The notes below the pieces were generated by a model. It ran no database searches and was not told the origin of the DNA. It saw only the letters and a list, made by a program, of their open reading frames with translations. 64,000 nt of DNA from an uncultured Flavobacteriales bacterium (GTDB taxonomy: Bacteria; Bacteroidota; Bacteroidia; Flavobacteriales_E; Vicingaceae): contig CAJQOH010000014.1 in assembly GCA_905479915.1 (NCBI GenBank), forward strand, positions 1 to 64,000. The letters are read 5' to 3'. A program made the position numbers and the translations under genes. Positions 14,756-23,918 of this stretch are shown here, piece after piece. Every line of letters begins with the position of its first letter. Position 1 is the first letter of the stretch.

Positions 14756-17095
14756 ATGAGAAAGATACAACTTTTAGCATTGTTATTACTTCTAAATGGA
14801 GGTGCATTTTCGCAAGCTTATTTCAAATATTTTAAGCTCGGAGAAAATGCTATAAAAACAGAAGAGTATGCTGTAGCAATAGAAAATTTCACAAAAGTTA
14901 TAGAGCTAAAAGAAAATCATGATAGGGCTTTAAGTTTAAGAGGTGCTTCTTATTTGGCGTTAGGAGATTTAGAGAAAGCTAGAGCAGATTATAAAAGCGC
15001 AACAATCTTTAAACCAAAGGTTGCAGAATACCACAATGGTTTAGGAGAGGTGTACTTTCAATCAAAAAAATATCAAGAAGCATTGGCTTCGTTTGGTTTG
15101 GCCATTAAATACGATAAGAAATTGTTAAGTGCTTATGCCAATAAACTTTATGCACACATTGCTATACAACAATTTACAGAAGCAATAGAGGTAGGTAAAT
15201 TAGGAGTAGTACGATCAAAATCTGCAGAAACATATTACAATTTAGGAGTTGCTCAAGATAGTGCTACTTTATATAAGGATGCGGCATATAGTTTTAGTAG
15301 AGCTAAATTTTACAATTCTAAAATGATTGAAGCACATATCGGAATGGCGCATGCACATATGAAATTAGCTGATTTTCCTAAAGCATTAACAGCATCTGAT
15401 AAATCATTAGAATTAGATCCTGAAAATGTAAATGCATTAATTGTACGAGCAGACATCCATTTAGCGAATAGAAATCCACAGAAAGCAGTAGATGTAATTT
15501 CTAAACTTATTTCTTACCAACCAGATGTGTTAAACTATTATTTAATGCGTGGAGATATGTATCAAGAACTAGGTCAGGGTCAAAATGCAATAGCAGATTA
15601 CTCAAAATCTATATCCATTAAAAATGATGATTACTTTGTGTATTACAAGAGAGCGAAGGCTTATGAGAAAATTTCTGACTACAAATCTGCCATTAAAGAT
15701 TATGAAACCTTAAGAAAACTATCTCCTTATGATGGTAAAGCGATTAAGTTGTACGATGAAGCTAAAAAGAGATTGTACGAGTTGAATAAAGAAGGGAACA
15801 ACCCTGAAATAGTAATGATAGATCCTTTGGTAATTGATGAAGGGATTGTTTCTGTTTCTAAAGGATCGTTACTGTATACAATAAAAGGGAGAATAAAAGA
15901 CCAGAGTAAAATAGAGTTTATTAAGATTAACAGTAAAGATGCTATTTTCAATAAAGATTCTTTAAACCCTTCTTTTGAATTGGAACTAAATATTCAAGAA
16001 AATAAAGACTTAGCAATTACTGCTTTTGATGTGTATCAAAATTCTGAGACTTGGAACTATAAAGTTGTAGAAACGGAAGTAAATCCGCCTGTAGTAAAAT
16101 TGATGGCACCTTATGCTTCTGATGATGGAACCATTTATTTAGATTCTGATGATCCAACATTGTATATTGAAGGGAAGATGATGGATGAGAGTTTGATTAA
16201 AAACATCAACATTGATGGTGCTACGGCAAGTTTTGTTTTAAATGAGAAAAACCCAAAATTCTCTGCATCAATAAACATTAAAAATAAAGATGGTTTTACC
16301 GTTACTTCAGAAGATAAATATGGTAATAAAGTAGAGAAGAAATTTACAATAAATAGAGAGAATGTAGCTTTATTGGCTGATAATCTAATGGGTAAAACGT
16401 GGGTAATCTTTATAGAGAATGCCAACTATAAATCATTTGCGAGTTTAGATGGACCAACTAAAGATGTTACCATGATGAAGTCTGCCTTTGCAAAGTATAA
16501 AGTACACAATGTGGTACACAAAAAGAACATGTCAAAATCTCAATTGGAACGTTTTTTCTCTATTGAACTGAGAGACCTGGTAAAAAGCAATAGAGTAAAC
16601 TCTTTATTGGTTTGGTATGCAGGACATGGTAAGTTTATTAACGAATCTGGTTACTGGATACCTACAGATGCAAAAAGAGATGATGAGTTTACTTACTTTA
16701 ACATTAACAACCTAAAGGCAGGGATGCAATCTTATTCTAAGATAATTACACATACTTTAGTAATCACAGATGCTTGTGAGTCTGGACCATCTTTTTATCA
16801 AGCAATGCGTTCAACATCAGATGATAAAAGCTGTAACGATTGGCAAGCAACAAAATTTAAATCTTCGCAAGTATTTTCTTCTGCAGGGTATGAGTTAGCA
16901 TCTGATAATTCTCAGTTTACCAAAACATTTGCTACTACATTAAATAGTAATCCGAATTCATGTATTCCAATAGAAAAAGTAGTTAAAAGTGTTAAGTCTG
17001 CAGTATCTAAAAATGGTGGAAAACAAAAACCTAAGTTTGGAAAGATTGCTGGGTTAGAAGATGAGAATGGTACCTTCTTCTTTATTAAGAAGTAA
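14756..17095 (+). CDS. Secreted TPR protein with C-terminal caspase-like (C14) domain
   Basis: I start at ATG 14756, which opens a good signal peptide (MRKIQLLALLLLLNGGAFSQ); an ATG at 14729 adds 9 residues in front. The 779-residue product has about eight tetratricopeptide repeats (20-335), two beta-sandwich-like repeats (about 345-540, both with a MIDPLVIDEGIV / LMAPYASDDGTI pattern) and a caspase-like domain with the catalytic dyad in WYAGHG (His624) and ITDACESG (Cys674). Metacaspase-like enzymes of this type cut after basic residues. A signal peptide on a caspase places it in the periplasm. Followed 58 bp later by the propeller-phosphatase gene, so possibly co-transcribed. Confidence 0.85.
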   Translation: MRKIQLLALLLLLNGGAFSQAYFKYFKLGENAIKTEEYAVAIENFTKVIELKENHDRALSLRGASYLALGDLEKARADYKSATIFKPKVAEYHNGLGEVYFQSKKYQEALASFGLAIKYDKKLLSAYANKLYAHIAIQQFTEAIEVGKLGVVRSKSAETYYNLGVAQDSATLYKDAAYSFSRAKFYNSKMIEAHIGMAHAHMKLADFPKALTASDKSLELDPENVNALIVRADIHLANRNPQKAVDVISKLISYQPDVLNYYLMRGDMYQELGQGQNAIADYSKSISIKNDDYFVYYKRAKAYEKISDYKSAIKDYETLRKLSPYDGKAIKLYDEAKKRLYELNKEGNNPEIVMIDPLVIDEGIVSVSKGSLLYTIKGRIKDQSKIEFIKINSKDAIFNKDSLNPSFELELNIQENKDLAITAFDVYQNSETWNYKVVETEVNPPVVKLMAPYASDDGTIYLDSDDPTLYIEGKMMDESLIKNINIDGATASFVLNEKNPKFSASINIKNKDGFTVTSEDKYGNKVEKKFTINRENVALLADNLMGKTWVIFIENANYKSFASLDGPTKDVTMMKSAFAKYKVHNVVHKKNMSKSQLERFFSIELRDLVKSNRVNSLLVWYAGHGKFINESGYWIPTDAKRDDEFTYFNINNLKAGMQSYSKIITHTLVITDACESGPSFYQAMRSTSDDKSCNDWQATKFKSSQVFSSAGYELASDNSQFTKTFATTLNSNPNSCIPIEKVVKSVKSAVSKNGGKQKPKFGKIAGLEDENGTFFFIKK

Positions 17096-17153
17096 CACCT
17101 TTATCAATCAATGCCTTGTATAATGTAGTGTTTGATACTAAAAAGAATTTGAA

Positions 17154-20100
17154 ATGAATTTATCTAAATTGAATTTAATCGGTAAGGTTTTTGTCTTATC
17201 GATTATTCTTTTACTTCCATTTAATGCGCTTAAAGCACAGACCTATCATTTTGACAATTATAGTGTAAAAGAAGGTTTAGCACAATCTAGTGTTTATTCT
17301 ATTGATCAGGATAAGAAAGGATTTGTATGGTTGGGAACTGCAAGTGGTTTATCTCAGTTTGACGGGAAAGAGATCATCAATTATACTACTGAAGATGGTT
17401 TGGCAGACGGTGCTGTAAAAGCCATTTACATTGATACTGCTGATGTAATTTGGTTGGGGCATGCTGATGGAGGGATCTCTAGATTTAAAAATGGAGCAAT
17501 AGAAACCTTATTTAGTATGAGTGCCGATATTACTTCTTTTGCATCTGATGATGAAGGAAATCTTTGGGTAAGCTCTTACGGTGAAGGGGTAATAAAAATA
17601 ACCAATCCCTATCAAGAAGCTAAAGACTCCATTAATTTTCATCAATACAAAGGGCAAGAGGGATTAAGTGACCTTGTTTTTCAGATTACTAAGGTTAAAA
17701 ACGGGAACATCTATTTTGTTACCGATGTAGGAGTTAAAAACTACAACTATCAAAAGGATGATTTTGGTTTCTATAGAGTAAGCAATATGCCATCTTACTT
17801 TCAGATTACCTGCATGTATGAAACAGCAAATGAAGATCAATGGTTTGGTTCGTACAATGGTGGACTTTACCATTATGAAAAGGCTACAGGAAATTTAAAG
17901 ATCTACGATGTTTTAGATGGGTTATCATCCAACTGGGTAAGTACGATTGGCGAAGACCGTAAAGGCAATGTTTGGATAGGGACTTGGGGTGGTGGTATCA
18001 CTAAAATAAATAAAGAGGGCTTACTTATTATCAATAAAGACAAAGGACTTAGAGATGCGCATATCCGATGCATTAAAGAGGATAGAGAAGGCAATGTATT
18101 GATTGGTACAAAAGAGACTGGTTTGTTGGTGTATAAAGGAAGTCAGTTTATTTCTTTTGGAGTTGAGAATGGTTTATTGAACGAGCAGGTTTGGTCAATC
18201 TTAAAAGACAATGAGGGTAAGGATTGGATAGGTACAAATGAAGGTATCTCAGTATTTAAAGACAATCAACTGATTCAAACTTTTTCTGAAGGAAAAGGAA
18301 TGCCTTACCATGAAACACGTTTTATTAAACAAGATCAAAACAACGATATTTGGATAGGAACGTGGGGTGGTGGAGTAATGAAATACAACAAATCTACCAG
18401 ACAGTTTGATATGAATTACATGGTTAATTCTCAAATGAATCAACCGTTAATTACTGCGCTAAACATAGATCAATCCAATAACCTTTGGGTGGGTACCACA
18501 GATGGGTTGGTGTATTATGAGATTGATAATCAAAAGGTAGCTCGATTAACCCAATCGAATGGAATAAGCGGTAATGAGATTTCTACCGTTTTTACAGATG
18601 CTAAAAATATCGTTTGGATTGGCGCTAGAGGTAAAGGACTAACACGAATTGACGGTGCTGAAATTGAAAAAATAGATTTAAAACGTAAAATTACGCCTAC
18701 ATCAATTATTCAAGATCTTGAGGGTAACCTTTGGATTGGAACAGAAGGGAAAGGTGTTTTAGTGTTTGACGGAAAAAAAGTAGTAAAGGAATACAACGTA
18801 AACAATGGCTTGCTTTCGGATTATATTGCTTTATTGAATAGTGATAACAACGGGAATATATGGGTAGGTTCCAATAAGGGATTGAATAAGTACACCGTTA
18901 AAGAAGACCGCTTTTATTCTTTCTCAGAAAAGATGGGGTACGTAGGTATTGAATCTAAACAAAATGCAACCTATAAAGATGGTGACGGAAACTTATGGTT
19001 TGGAACAATTAAAGGAGCCGTAAAATTAAATGTGAAAGATGAAACGGTAAACACATTAGAACCTTTAACGCAAATAACAAAGCTAAGTGTTAACCTAGAA
19101 GATCGGTTAATGGATACGGAGTTGTCTCTTAGTTACAAGGAAAAGTCTATTGTGTTTAATTATTCAAGTATATGCTTAACCAATCCAGAAGAGGTGTATT
19201 ATAAGGTAATGCTTGAAGGGTTAGAGGGCGACTGGAGACCGCCAACACAACAAACCTTTGTTACGTATTCTCCATTGCCACCTGGAGAATATACCTTTAA
19301 AGTTATTGCGAGTAACAACAACGGAATATGGAATTCTACTCCAGTTACCTATAGTTTTGAAATAGTTCCGCCTTTATGGCAAAGACCATGGTTCTTAATT
19401 TTGTGTGCCCTCCTAATACTTGTTTTTATTGTATTCTTTGTAAAAAATAGAGAACGAAAATTGTTAAAAGAAAAAGCGGTACTGGAAGAAAAAGTAGAGG
19501 AACGTACTGCCGAAGTTGTTGAAAAGAGTAAGGAAATTGAGCTGAAGAGCAAAGACATTATTGATAGTATTACCTATGCCAAAAGAATACAAGATGCTAT
19601 TCTTCCAACGGATGATATGTTTACCAATCAACTGCCGCAAACTTTTATTTTGTTCAATCCAAAAGACATCGTTTCTGGAGATTTTTACTGGTTGGCACAA
19701 AAGAGTGGTAAATCGCTTTTTGCAGCAGTAGATTGTACAGGACATGGTGTTCCTGGAGCTTTTATGAGTATTGTAGGGTATAACTTACTGGATAAAATTG
19801 TTGGTGAGTATGGAACAACGGAGCCGCATTTAATTTTAAATGAATTGAATAAAGGTGTTTCGGATACTTTAAGACAAGAGGTAGATTCTGATGCGATTAA
19901 AGATGGAATGGATATTTCCTTATGTACCTTCGATGCTAAAACAGGAATTTTAGAGTATGCCGGAGCATATAACCCTTTATACATTATCACCAACAAGACT
20001 TTAGAGGTAGTAGAAGGAGAGGAGGTTGAACCAAACATGACTGATGAAAATGGATTGATGCTCTATGAAATTAAAGCAAACAGATTTCCTATAGGAAGCT

Positions 20101-20366
20101 ATTCTGAAGAAACCAAAGAGTTTTCTAAGCATTCTTTTAAGCTCAATAAAGGAGATACAGTATACCTTTTCTCTGATGGTTATGCCGATCAGTTTGGTGG
20201 TGTAAAAGGAAAAAAATTCCGTTACAAACAGTTTAAACAGCTGTTACTTTCTATCAATGGCAATACCATGAAAGAACAACATCAAGTATTAAATGATTCT
20301 TTTGTAGATTGGATGGGAGACCTAGAACAAATAGATGATGTAATAGTTATCGGAAGTAGGTTGTAG
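17154..20366 (+). CDS. Propeller sensor with Y_Y_Y domain and cytoplasmic SpoIIE/PP2C phosphatase
   Basis: The 1070-residue protein has a signal peptide, about 12-14 two-component-regulator propeller repeats (30-640; recurring WIGT-GGGI-F patterns such as VWIGTWGGGITKI), a Y_Y_Y domain (about 650-735), one membrane helix (PWFLILCALLILVFIVFFV), a short coiled coil (EKAVLEEKVEERTAEVVEKS) and a SpoIIE-type phosphatase (about 805-1070; DIVSGDFYW, AVDCTGHGVPGAF, DGMDISLC, LFSDGYADQFGG). The metal-binding aspartates are present. It senses something outside and should dephosphorylate a cytoplasmic serine/threonine target, typically an anti-sigma-factor antagonist. No such partner is in the window. 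Confidence 0.9.
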   Translation: MNLSKLNLIGKVFVLSIILLLPFNALKAQTYHFDNYSVKEGLAQSSVYSIDQDKKGFVWLGTASGLSQFDGKEIINYTTEDGLADGAVKAIYIDTADVIWLGHADGGISRFKNGAIETLFSMSADITSFASDDEGNLWVSSYGEGVIKITNPYQEAKDSINFHQYKGQEGLSDLVFQITKVKNGNIYFVTDVGVKNYNYQKDDFGFYRVSNMPSYFQITCMYETANEDQWFGSYNGGLYHYEKATGNLKIYDVLDGLSSNWVSTIGEDRKGNVWIGTWGGGITKINKEGLLIINKDKGLRDAHIRCIKEDREGNVLIGTKETGLLVYKGSQFISFGVENGLLNEQVWSILKDNEGKDWIGTNEGISVFKDNQLIQTFSEGKGMPYHETRFIKQDQNNDIWIGTWGGGVMKYNKSTRQFDMNYMVNSQMNQPLITALNIDQSNNLWVGTTDGLVYYEIDNQKVARLTQSNGISGNEISTVFTDAKNIVWIGARGKGLTRIDGAEIEKIDLKRKITPTSIIQDLEGNLWIGTEGKGVLVFDGKKVVKEYNVNNGLLSDYIALLNSDNNGNIWVGSNKGLNKYTVKEDRFYSFSEKMGYVGIESKQNATYKDGDGNLWFGTIKGAVKLNVKDETVNTLEPLTQITKLSVNLEDRLMDTELSLSYKEKSIVFNYSSICLTNPEEVYYKVMLEGLEGDWRPPTQQTFVTYSPLPPGEYTFKVIASNNNGIWNSTPVTYSFEIVPPLWQRPWFLILCALLILVFIVFFVKNRERKLLKEKAVLEEKVEERTAEVVEKSKEIELKSKDIIDSITYAKRIQDAILPTDDMFTNQLPQTFILFNPKDIVSGDFYWLAQKSGKSLFAAVDCTGHGVPGAFMSIVGYNLLDKIVGEYGTTEPHLILNELNKGVSDTLRQEVDSDAIKDGMDISLCTFDAKTGILEYAGAYNPLYIITNKTLEVVEGEEVEPNMTDENGLMLYEIKANRFPIGSYSEETKEFSKHSFKLNKGDTVYLFSDGYADQFGGVKGKKFRYKQFKQLLLSINGNTMKEQHQVLNDSFVDWMGDLEQIDDVIVIGSRL

Positions 20367-20409
20367 AACATTCAACTATTCTTTAATTTTGAAAATCTAA
20401 ATTAGATTT

Positions 20410-20853
20410 ATGTCAGTAATACGAATTACCAAAGAGTTTCAATTTGAAATGGCACATGCGCTGCTAGGGTATGATGGTCCTTGTAAAAATATACACGGAC
20501 ATTCTTATAAGTTGGATGTAACCGTATTGGGTGATGTAAAAGAAAATACATCAGACTCTGATGAAGGAATGGTAATTGATTTTGGTATTGTAAAGAATAT
20601 CGTAAAAGAGTTAATTGTTGATGAATACGATCATTCTTTGGTTTTAAATGACAAAATGAAAATTGATCCAGCACAGTTTGAGTTTATGAATAAACTTATT
20701 CTAGTTCCTTACCAACCTACTTGTGAATTAATGTTGGTAAGCTTTGCAGAGATGATTAAAGCAAAATTACCTGCTAACATTAGCTTGCATAGTTTGTTGT
20801 TAAGAGAAACTCCTACATCTTACGCAGAATGGTTTGCTTCAGACAACCAATAA
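20410..20853 (+). CDS. queD: 6-carboxytetrahydropterin synthase (QueD/PTPS family)
   Basis: The 147-residue protein has the family zinc site (His16, His29, His31), the catalytic Cys25 in CKNIHGHSYKL, the Asp-His pair in YDHSLVLND and the C-terminal Glu in LLRETPTSYAEW. Length and motifs fit QueD, which acts in queuosine precursor synthesis; the same fold makes 6-pyruvoyltetrahydropterin for biopterin. Its position just ahead of the tyrosine-catabolism genes makes a biopterin role conceivable, but no phenylalanine hydroxylase is in the window. It follows the SpoIIE gene by 43 bp. Confidence 0.85.
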   Translation: MSVIRITKEFQFEMAHALLGYDGPCKNIHGHSYKLDVTVLGDVKENTSDSDEGMVIDFGIVKNIVKELIVDEYDHSLVLNDKMKIDPAQFEFMNKLILVPYQPTCELMLVSFAEMIKAKLPANISLHSLLLRETPTSYAEWFASDNQ

Positions 20854-20900
20854 TCAGATTTTTTATTTAATTGATTTTTATCATTTTTTAGCTTCATTCA

Positions 20901-20914
20901 TTTTTGTATCTTTA
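20901..20914 (+). promoter_or_regulatory. Probable Bacteroidota-type promoter (-7 box)
   Basis: TTTTTGTATCTTTACC gives a good -7 element (TATCTTTA, 20907-20914) for the TAnnTTTG consensus. The start of transcription would fall at about 20920, directly in front of a 21-codon frame and 120 bp before hmgA. Confidence 0.5.
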
Positions 20915-20921
20915 CCTCAAG

Positions 20922-20987
20922 ATGAATTACTTTATTGATCAATACAAATCAAAACTTAAGCAGGAACTGAAAAGGAACCCTGAGTGA
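20922..20987 (+). CDS. Possible leader peptide upstream of hmgA
   Basis: A 21-codon frame (MNYFIDQYKSKLKQELKRNP plus a final E) begins a few bases after the predicted transcription start. It has two Tyr and one Phe codon among its first eight, in front of a tyrosine-degradation operon, and its stop (20985-20987) touches a hairpin that reaches to 6 bp before the hmgA ATG. A leader or attenuator function is speculative; it may be a chance frame. Confidence 0.3.
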   Translation: MNYFIDQYKSKLKQELKRNPE

Positions 20988-21035
20988 TTGATTTTTTGAA
21001 GAATTAATACGTACTATTCATTTAAAAAAATCAAT
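20987..21035 (+). promoter_or_regulatory. Hairpin directly before the hmgA start
   Basis: ATTGATTTTTT (20987-20997) is perfectly complementary to AAAAAATCAAT (21025-21035), with a 27-nt loop. When folded it would sit 5 nt before the hmgA ATG and could limit ribosome access. It starts at the stop codon of the small upstream frame. Confidence 0.4.
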
Positions 21036-21040
21036 TAAAA

Positions 21041-22201
21041 ATGCCTCGATATCATAAGTTAGGAACTATTCCTAAAAAAAGACATACCGTATTTAAAAGT
21101 CCTGAAGACAAATTTTATTACGAAGAATTATTTGGTACAGTTGGTTTTGACGGAATGTCATCATTGTTGTACCATACACAACGTCCAACGCAAGTAAAAG
21201 AAGTAGTGAATTCATATTCTGTAGCTCCTAAAGTTGCTGTAGATAAAAACATGAAATCAATTTCTTTAAAAGGATTTTCTGTACCACCAACAGATGATTT
21301 TTTAGAAAGTAGAAAAACAGTATTGTTTAACAATGATTGCCATATTGTTTTAGCTAGCCCTAAAAAATCGTTAAGAGATTACTTCTATAAAAATACCGAT
21401 TCGGATGAAGTAATTTTTATTCATGAAGGAACAGGGAAACTTAGAACACACTTAGGAAACATCGATTTTGAATATGGAGACTATTTGGTTATTCCAAGAG
21501 GAATGATTTACCAAATAGATTTTGATACTGAAAAAAATCGTTTGTTTATTGTAGAATCTAAAAGTCCAATTTATACCCCTAAAAGGTATAGAAACTGGTT
21601 CGGACAACATTTAGAGCATTCTCCTTATTGTGAGAGAGATTTGCATCCACCAACAGAGTTAGAAACGTTTGATGAAACAGGAGAGTTTCTATTGAAAGTG
21701 AAAAAACAAGACATGATGCATGAATATGTTTATGCAGCACATCCATTTAGTGTAGTAGGATGGGATGGATACAATTTCCCTTATAAATTCTCTATACATG
21801 ATTACGAACCTATTACAGGAAGAGTACATCAACCACCACCAGTGCATCAAACATTTGAGGCTGCTGGTTTTGTGATTTGTTCTTTTGTTCCAAGGTTGTA
21901 TGATTATCATCCACAAGCTATTCCAGCACCATACCATCATAGTAATATCGATTCTGATGAAGTGCTGTATTATGTTGATGGTGATTTTATGAGTAGAAAT
22001 AACATTGATAAAGGTCAGATAACATTGCACCCAGCAGGGATTCCTCACGGACCACACCCAGGAGCAATGGAAAGAAGTATTGGCCATACAGAAACAGAAG
22101 AACTGGCAGTAATGGTTGATACCTTTGCGCCACTAAAAGTAACAGAAGAAGCAGTTAAAATTCAAGATGGAGATTATTTCCAGTCTTGGTTGGAGCATTA
22201 A
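21041..22201 (+). CDS. hmgA: Homogentisate 1,2-dioxygenase
   Basis: The 386-residue protein matches the family over its length: the N-terminal MPRYHKLGTIPKKRHTVF, a cupin-like RmlC fold and the iron-site region with HHSNIDSDEVLYYVDGDF and HPAGIPHGPHPGA. It opens the ring of homogentisate to maleylacetoacetate in tyrosine/phenylalanine degradation, using Fe(II) and O2. It is first in an operon with hpd, with an intervening four-helix-bundle gene between them. The downstream enzymes (isomerase, fumarylacetoacetase) are not in the window. Confidence 0.93.
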   Translation: MPRYHKLGTIPKKRHTVFKSPEDKFYYEELFGTVGFDGMSSLLYHTQRPTQVKEVVNSYSVAPKVAVDKNMKSISLKGFSVPPTDDFLESRKTVLFNNDCHIVLASPKKSLRDYFYKNTDSDEVIFIHEGTGKLRTHLGNIDFEYGDYLVIPRGMIYQIDFDTEKNRLFIVESKSPIYTPKRYRNWFGQHLEHSPYCERDLHPPTELETFDETGEFLLKVKKQDMMHEYVYAAHPFSVVGWDGYNFPYKFSIHDYEPITGRVHQPPPVHQTFEAAGFVICSFVPRLYDYHPQAIPAPYHHSNIDSDEVLYYVDGDFMSRNNIDKGQITLHPAGIPHGPHPGAMERSIGHTETEELAVMVDTFAPLKVTEEAVKIQDGDYFQSWLEH

Positions 22202-22207
22202 TTAAAA

Positions 22208-22632
22208 CAGAAGAGAGAGATTAGAGAATAGATAAGAGAGAGATGAGTAAGGGAAAAAGACATAATTATAAGAGTTTAAAAATTTGGCAACTTGGAATAG
22301 ATATAGCTGATGAAACTTACAATATAGTTAAAACTTTTCCTGATGTTGAAAGATTTGATTTAAGTTCACAAATGAATAGATGTTCAATTTCTATTCCAAG
22401 TAACATAGCAGAAGGTTCTGCAAGAACAAATAAATCTTTTTCTCATTTTTTAGATATTTCTCTAGGATCTTCTTTTGAATTAGGAACACAATTAATATTA
22501 GCGTTTAATAGGAGCTATATTAATGAAACAATATTAACAAAGATTGAAGGAAAATTAGAAGAGTTTCAAAAGATGACAATGGGGTTTCAAAATACCTTGT
22601 AATCTCTTTTCTATTCTCTAACTTCTCCTTTC
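22208..22632. mobile_element. IVS-like insertion with imperfect inverted ends
   Basis: The gene at 22243 is flanked by purine/pyrimidine-rich inverted repeats: 22208-22240 and the complement of 22603-22632, sharing TTAGAGAATAG as perfect core. This resembles the stem that frames intervening sequences carrying four-helix-bundle genes in rRNA genes. It splits the hmgA-hpd operon. Confidence 0.65.
22243..22602 (+). CDS. Four-helix bundle protein (23S rRNA intervening-sequence type)
   Basis: The 119-residue helical protein shows the family pattern: YKSLKIWQLGIDIADETYNIVKTFP, then RFDLSSQMNRCSISIPSNIAEGSAR and a C-terminal helix pair. Homologues form pentameric bundles and are carried by intervening sequences in 23S rRNA genes or scattered in Bacteroidota genomes; the molecular role is unknown. 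Here it lies 41 bp after hmgA and 47 bp before hpd, in the same direction, so it is probably transcribed with them. Confidence 0.9.
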   Translation: MSKGKRHNYKSLKIWQLGIDIADETYNIVKTFPDVERFDLSSQMNRCSISIPSNIAEGSARTNKSFSHFLDISLGSSFELGTQLILAFNRSYINETILTKIEGKLEEFQKMTMGFQNTL

Positions 22633-22649
22633 TTTAAAAAAATAAAATT

Positions 22650-23807
22650 ATGAGTGATATAAAAAACGTAGAATACGGATTAGAAAAAATATTTGAAGGA
22701 GCACAAGATTTCTTACCATTATTAGGAACAGACTATGTAGAGTTTTATGTAGGAAATGCAAAGCAAGCTGCCCACTTCTATAAAACAGCATTTGGATTTC
22801 AGTCTTATGCTTATAGAGGTTTAGAAACTGGCGATAAAGAAACAGTTTCATACGTGCTTACGCAGGATAAAATTAAATTGGTTTTAACAACACCTTTAAA
22901 TTCTAAGAATCCAATTAACGACCATATTGTTAAACATGGGGATGGTGTTAAGGTTGTTGCTTTATGGGTGGATGATGCTAGAAAAGCATACGAAGAAACA
23001 ACATCAAGAGGAGCAAAGTCTTATATGGAACCTACAGTTGAGTCTGATGAGCATGGTGAAGTAGTAAGAGCTGGAATTTATACTTACGGAGAAACGGTTC
23101 ACATGTTTGTTGAACGTAAAAACTACAAAGGACAATTTTTACCAGGTTTTGTAAAGTGGGAGTCTGATTACAACCCTGAATCATGTGGATTAAAATTTAT
23201 TGACCATATGGTGGGTAATGTAGGTTGGAACCAAATGGATGTATGGGTAAAATGGTATGAAGATGTTATGGGGTTTGAAAACTTCTTATCTTTTGATGAT
23301 AAACAAATACATACAGAGTACTCTGCTTTAATGAGTAAAGTAATGAGTAATGGAAATGGTAGAATTAAATTTCCTATTAATGAACCAGCAAAAGCTGCAA
23401 AGAGATCTCAAATTGAAGAATATTTAGATTTTTATGAAGGATCAGGAGTTCAACATATTGCTGTTGCAACAAATGATATCATTGATACAGTTGCTAAACT
23501 AAGAGCAAGAGGAGTAGAATTCTTAAGTACTCCACCAGAAGAGTACTATAGAGCTGTTCCTGGAAGATTAGAAGAACACAGTCATGAATTAAAAGAAGAT
23601 ATCAAAACGTTAATGAGTTTGGGTATTATGATTGATGCGGATGAAGAAGGGTATTTGTTGCAAATATTTACGAAGCCAGTAGAAGATAGACCGACTTTAT
23701 TCTTTGAAATAATTCAACGAATGGGAGCTAGAGGTTTTGGTGCTGGTAACTTTAAAGCTTTGTTTGAATCTATAGAAAGAGAACAAGAAAAAAGAGGGAC
23801 TTTATAA
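22650..23807 (+). CDS. hpd: 4-hydroxyphenylpyruvate dioxygenase
   Basis: The 385-residue protein has the two VOC-type halves of the family. The C-terminal half holds the Fe(II) ligands: His186 (FIDHMVGN), His269 (VQHIAVATND) and Glu353 (FFEIIQRMG), with the closing helix GFGAGNFKALFESIE. It converts 4-hydroxyphenylpyruvate to homogentisate, the substrate of the neighbouring hmgA product, so the two form a functional pair. It is the last gene of the operon; a terminator follows. Confidence 0.95.
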   Translation: MSDIKNVEYGLEKIFEGAQDFLPLLGTDYVEFYVGNAKQAAHFYKTAFGFQSYAYRGLETGDKETVSYVLTQDKIKLVLTTPLNSKNPINDHIVKHGDGVKVVALWVDDARKAYEETTSRGAKSYMEPTVESDEHGEVVRAGIYTYGETVHMFVERKNYKGQFLPGFVKWESDYNPESCGLKFIDHMVGNVGWNQMDVWVKWYEDVMGFENFLSFDDKQIHTEYSALMSKVMSNGNGRIKFPINEPAKAAKRSQIEEYLDFYEGSGVQHIAVATNDIIDTVAKLRARGVEFLSTPPEEYYRAVPGRLEEHSHELKEDIKTLMSLGIMIDADEEGYLLQIFTKPVEDRPTLFFEIIQRMGARGFGAGNFKALFESIEREQEKRGTL

Positions 23808-23814
23808 AAAAAAA

Positions 23815-23843
23815 TGTCACACTGAGCGGAGTTGAAGTGTCTC
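23815..23843. repeat. Dispersed Bacteroidota intergenic repeat
   Basis: TGTCACACTGAGCGGAGTTG followed by AAGTGTCTC resembles a short imperfectly palindromic repeat found between genes in many Bacteroidota genomes (known from general experience; not checked here). It lies right behind hpd. Confidence 0.5.
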
Positions 23844-23860
23844 AAATTAAAACTTAATTA

Positions 23861-23889
23861 AAATCGAAGTTTGTAACTCCGATTTTTTT
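23861..23889 (+). terminator. Terminator of the hmgA-hpd operon
   Basis: An 11-bp stem with one mismatch (AAATCGAAGTT / AACTCCGATTT) and a TGT loop is followed by a T-tract. Confidence 0.75.
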
Positions 23890-23899
23890 ATATCTTTAT
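23870..23899 (+). promoter_or_regulatory. Bacteroidota-type promoter of small membrane gene
   Basis: TTTG at 23870-23873 and TATCTTTAT at 23891-23899, with 17 bp between, match the -33/-7 consensus. The -33 box overlaps the terminator stem. The ATG at 23919 follows about 20 bp later. Confidence 0.55.
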
Positions 23900-23918
23900 C
23901 GCATCAAAAAAAAGAATT

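Noticed and set aside
20922-20987. The small frame as an independent functional protein
   Set aside because: 21 codons without known similarity; kept only as a low-confidence leader peptide.
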